Source of the DNA: Pigoraptor chileana
Lineage: Eukaryota > Opisthokonta > Filasterea
Direction of reading: 5' to 3'
Assembly: GCA_943704495.1 (NCBI GenBank)
Contig: CALSCR010002400.1
Location: forward strand, 1 to 21,353
DNA: 21,353 nt
Shown here: piece by piece, positions 19,919 to 21,353 of the stretch
Layout of the letters: the number at the start of each line of letters is the position of its first letter
Position numbering within the stretch: the first letter of the stretch is position 1
Notes under the pieces: generated by a model
Told to the model about the DNA's origin: nothing
What the model saw: the letters and a program-made list of their open reading frames with translations, nothing else
Database searches by the model: none
Made by a program: the position numbers and the translations under genes

Positions 19919-21089
19919 ATGGCGGAAAAACAGCTGACTATTCTCGAGCGTATCGTCGCTCAGCGTCGCTTGGATGTCGCCGCGGCCAAGGCAGTTCTTT
20001 CCGAGCACTCGCTTAAGGAGGCCGTGCTGTCTGGGCAGTTCGACGCGGAGTATCCCATCGTCAATTTCCACGCGACTCTGTCACGGGGAGGACCAATGGC
20101 ACTTATCGGAGAAATCAAGCGGGCGTCGCCGAGTCTGGGTGACATATGCCCTGGCATTGATGCCCCTGCACGGTGGGTGTGGAGTGCCGCTGTGTGTATG
20201 TGTGTGGTTGTCATCGTCGCTTCCTCTTGTGTGCGTGTTTTTTTAGTGTGTTTGTGGAGGCCAATGACATAACATGGGAGACTTTTCGCCTCTGAGATCA
20301 TTTGTGGAGGAATAGGTTGTGCTTTGTGATGTCACTCACTCGAAACGAATTAACCGAACGGGGAACTGCCACAACTCTTTTGCACATATAAATATATATG
20401 TATATGTATATGTATATACGCGTGTGTCTGTGTGTGTGTGTTTGCGTGGGCAGAGCGCTTGAGTACGCACACGGCGGGGCTGTTGGCATATCCGTTCTCA
20501 CTGAGCCCACATGGTTCAAGGGTACTCTTGCCGACATGGCGAGCATTCGGAAGGCTGTTTCTGTCCTGGGTGACAAGAGGTGCGTGCGTGCGTGTCGTTT
20601 GTGTGCCTGTATGCGCCTTTGTGTGTCTTCGTGTGTTTCTGCCTCCACGCCTATTCTTCTTTCGCTGATTCGCACGAGATTATGTGTTTGTGCCTTTGTA
20701 AAAAACATTCAGCTGCGTAATTCTAAAACTACGCACGTAACGTTGTGTTTGTGTGTCTCGTTCATTTGCGTCTCTTTCTCTGCTTTCGCTTCCCTTTGTG
20801 GATCCCTTCTGGCTACGACACTGCCTTGAATAATCGATTTGTCTGTCTCTGTGTGTCACTCTCTGTATGCATCAAGAAGCATACTCTGTATGCATCAAGA
20901 AGCATATTTCTCATCTAATTTTTGCGCGTATGCTACTCCTCATCCCCAACACCCAATACCCAACACCCAATACCCAACACACGCCCAACACACAGGCCTG
21001 CAATTCTGCGAAAAGACTTTGTGATCGACGACTACCAAGTGTATGAAGCGCGTGCATACGGGGCAGACACCCTCCTCCTCATTGTCAAG
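19919..21089 (+). CDS. trpC: Indole-3-glycerol-phosphate synthase (TrpC), first three exons, 3' end outside window
   Basis: Closes the indole ring from CdRP, the product that TrpF makes from TrpD's product. Exons: 19919-20172, 20454-20579, 20996-21089; 158 aa of an expected 260 or so, leaving in phase 0 at AAG|GTTGGT. The protein starts [20 protein letters not shown], the usual N-terminal helix. The barrel begins with [11 protein letters not shown] (Glu65, Lys67), then [13 protein letters not shown] and PAILRKDF (catalytic Lys133), [20 protein letters not shown]. The phrases LTEPTWFKG and RPAILRKDF are near-identical to the TrpC domain of yeast-type Trp3. In fungi this domain is fused between TrpG and TrpF; here it has its own start codon, separated from trpG by trpD. 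Whether a TrpF domain follows cannot be seen. Confidence 0.94.
20251..20330 (+). repeat. Short direct repeat resembling the head of the intronic repeat (trpC intron 1)
   Basis: TTTGTGGAGG occurs at 20251 and again at 20301. It matches the TTGTGGAG that opens the dispersed intronic repeat, but the following bases diverge, so membership of the family is doubtful. Confidence 0.35.
20796..20838 (+). repeat. Dispersed intronic repeat, copy 7 (trpC intron 2), degenerate
   Basis: TTTGTGGATCCC, then ACGACACTGCCTTGAAT, matching the head and tail of the family (GTGGAGTCC ... GACACTGCCTTGAATC) with a diverged middle. It is sense-oriented, about 160 bases before exon 3. Confidence 0.7.
20861..20906 (+). 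repeat. Perfect tandem 23-bp duplication (trpC intron 2)
   Basis: The unit opens CTCTGTATGCATCAAGAAGC and is present twice with no mismatch, which suggests a recent event. Confidence 0.95.
20945..20985 (+). repeat. Short tandem CCCAATA/CCCAACA array before the trpC exon 3 acceptor
   Basis: Alternating CCCAACA and CCCAATA units, nearly free of G and T, immediately upstream of CACACAG|G. It replaces the usual pyrimidine tract with a C/A tract at this acceptor. Confidence 0.8.
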
Positions 21090-21353
21090 GTTGGTACAAT
21101 TCCTTTCTAGTCACGTGCTCACAGCTTCCGTCTGTCATAATAGCCGCATTGTTTGCTATTTCGTTGCTACTTTGAAGACGACTGAACCCAAAAGTGTGTG
21201 TGCCATATTCTCACTACATTTTTGCTGTTTGGATGAAATTAGACTGCGTGTGACAGCATCAATCCCAGTGTTGTTGTTGCTTAGTAAGATTCGCTCAGTA
21301 TGTATATCTGCCTCTGACATACTCGTCCACGCTTTCACCCCCCCCCCCCCCCC
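21090..21353 (+). other. Start of trpC intron 3, ending in poly-C at the window edge
   Basis: The donor is GTTGGT. No acceptor followed by TrpC homology is present, so the next exon lies outside. The window ends in a run of 16 C (21338-21353), a likely sequencing or assembly break. Confidence 0.8.

Overview
The window is nuclear DNA from an intron-rich unicellular eukaryote. Every recognisable gene is cut by short spliceosomal introns (about 80 to 450 nt) that join conserved protein blocks in frame. The proteins look opisthokont- or fungal-like: a RalGAP alpha subunit of animal type, and Trp enzymes that resemble yeast Trp2/Trp3/Trp4 from memory. I cannot name the species. Both ends of the window are simple repeats, (CA)n at the left and poly-C at the right, which may be where assembly broke.

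Layout. Positions 62-9880 on the minus strand hold 20 exons of a RALGAPA-like gene; its last exons lie beyond the left edge. Positions 9881-11238 are a divergent intergenic region with an AT-rich core and two good hairpins. Positions 11239-12292 on the plus strand hold a three-exon gene I do not recognise. Four tryptophan-pathway genes follow on the plus strand: trpE (12356-15497), trpG (15587-17114), trpD (17172-19482) and trpC (19919 to beyond the right edge).

Together TrpE+TrpG (chorismate to anthranilate), TrpD (to phosphoribosylanthranilate) and TrpC (indole-glycerol-phosphate synthase) cover most of the chorismate-to-indole-glycerol-phosphate route; the isomerase TrpF is not seen. The order E-G-D-C is that of a bacterial operon, but the genes are unfused and full of introns, and the proteins read as eukaryotic. 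Gaps between the plus-strand genes are only 63, 89, 57 and 436 bp.

Two features run through the whole window. The sense strand of introns is TG-rich, often starting at the 5' splice site, so the plus strand is CA-rich on the left and TG-rich on the right. A short dispersed repeat with tRNA-promoter-like boxes occurs about seven times inside introns, always in the sense orientation of its host gene. All exon boundaries were derived by hand from splice signals, codon phase and homology recalled from memory; no alignment or RNA evidence was available.
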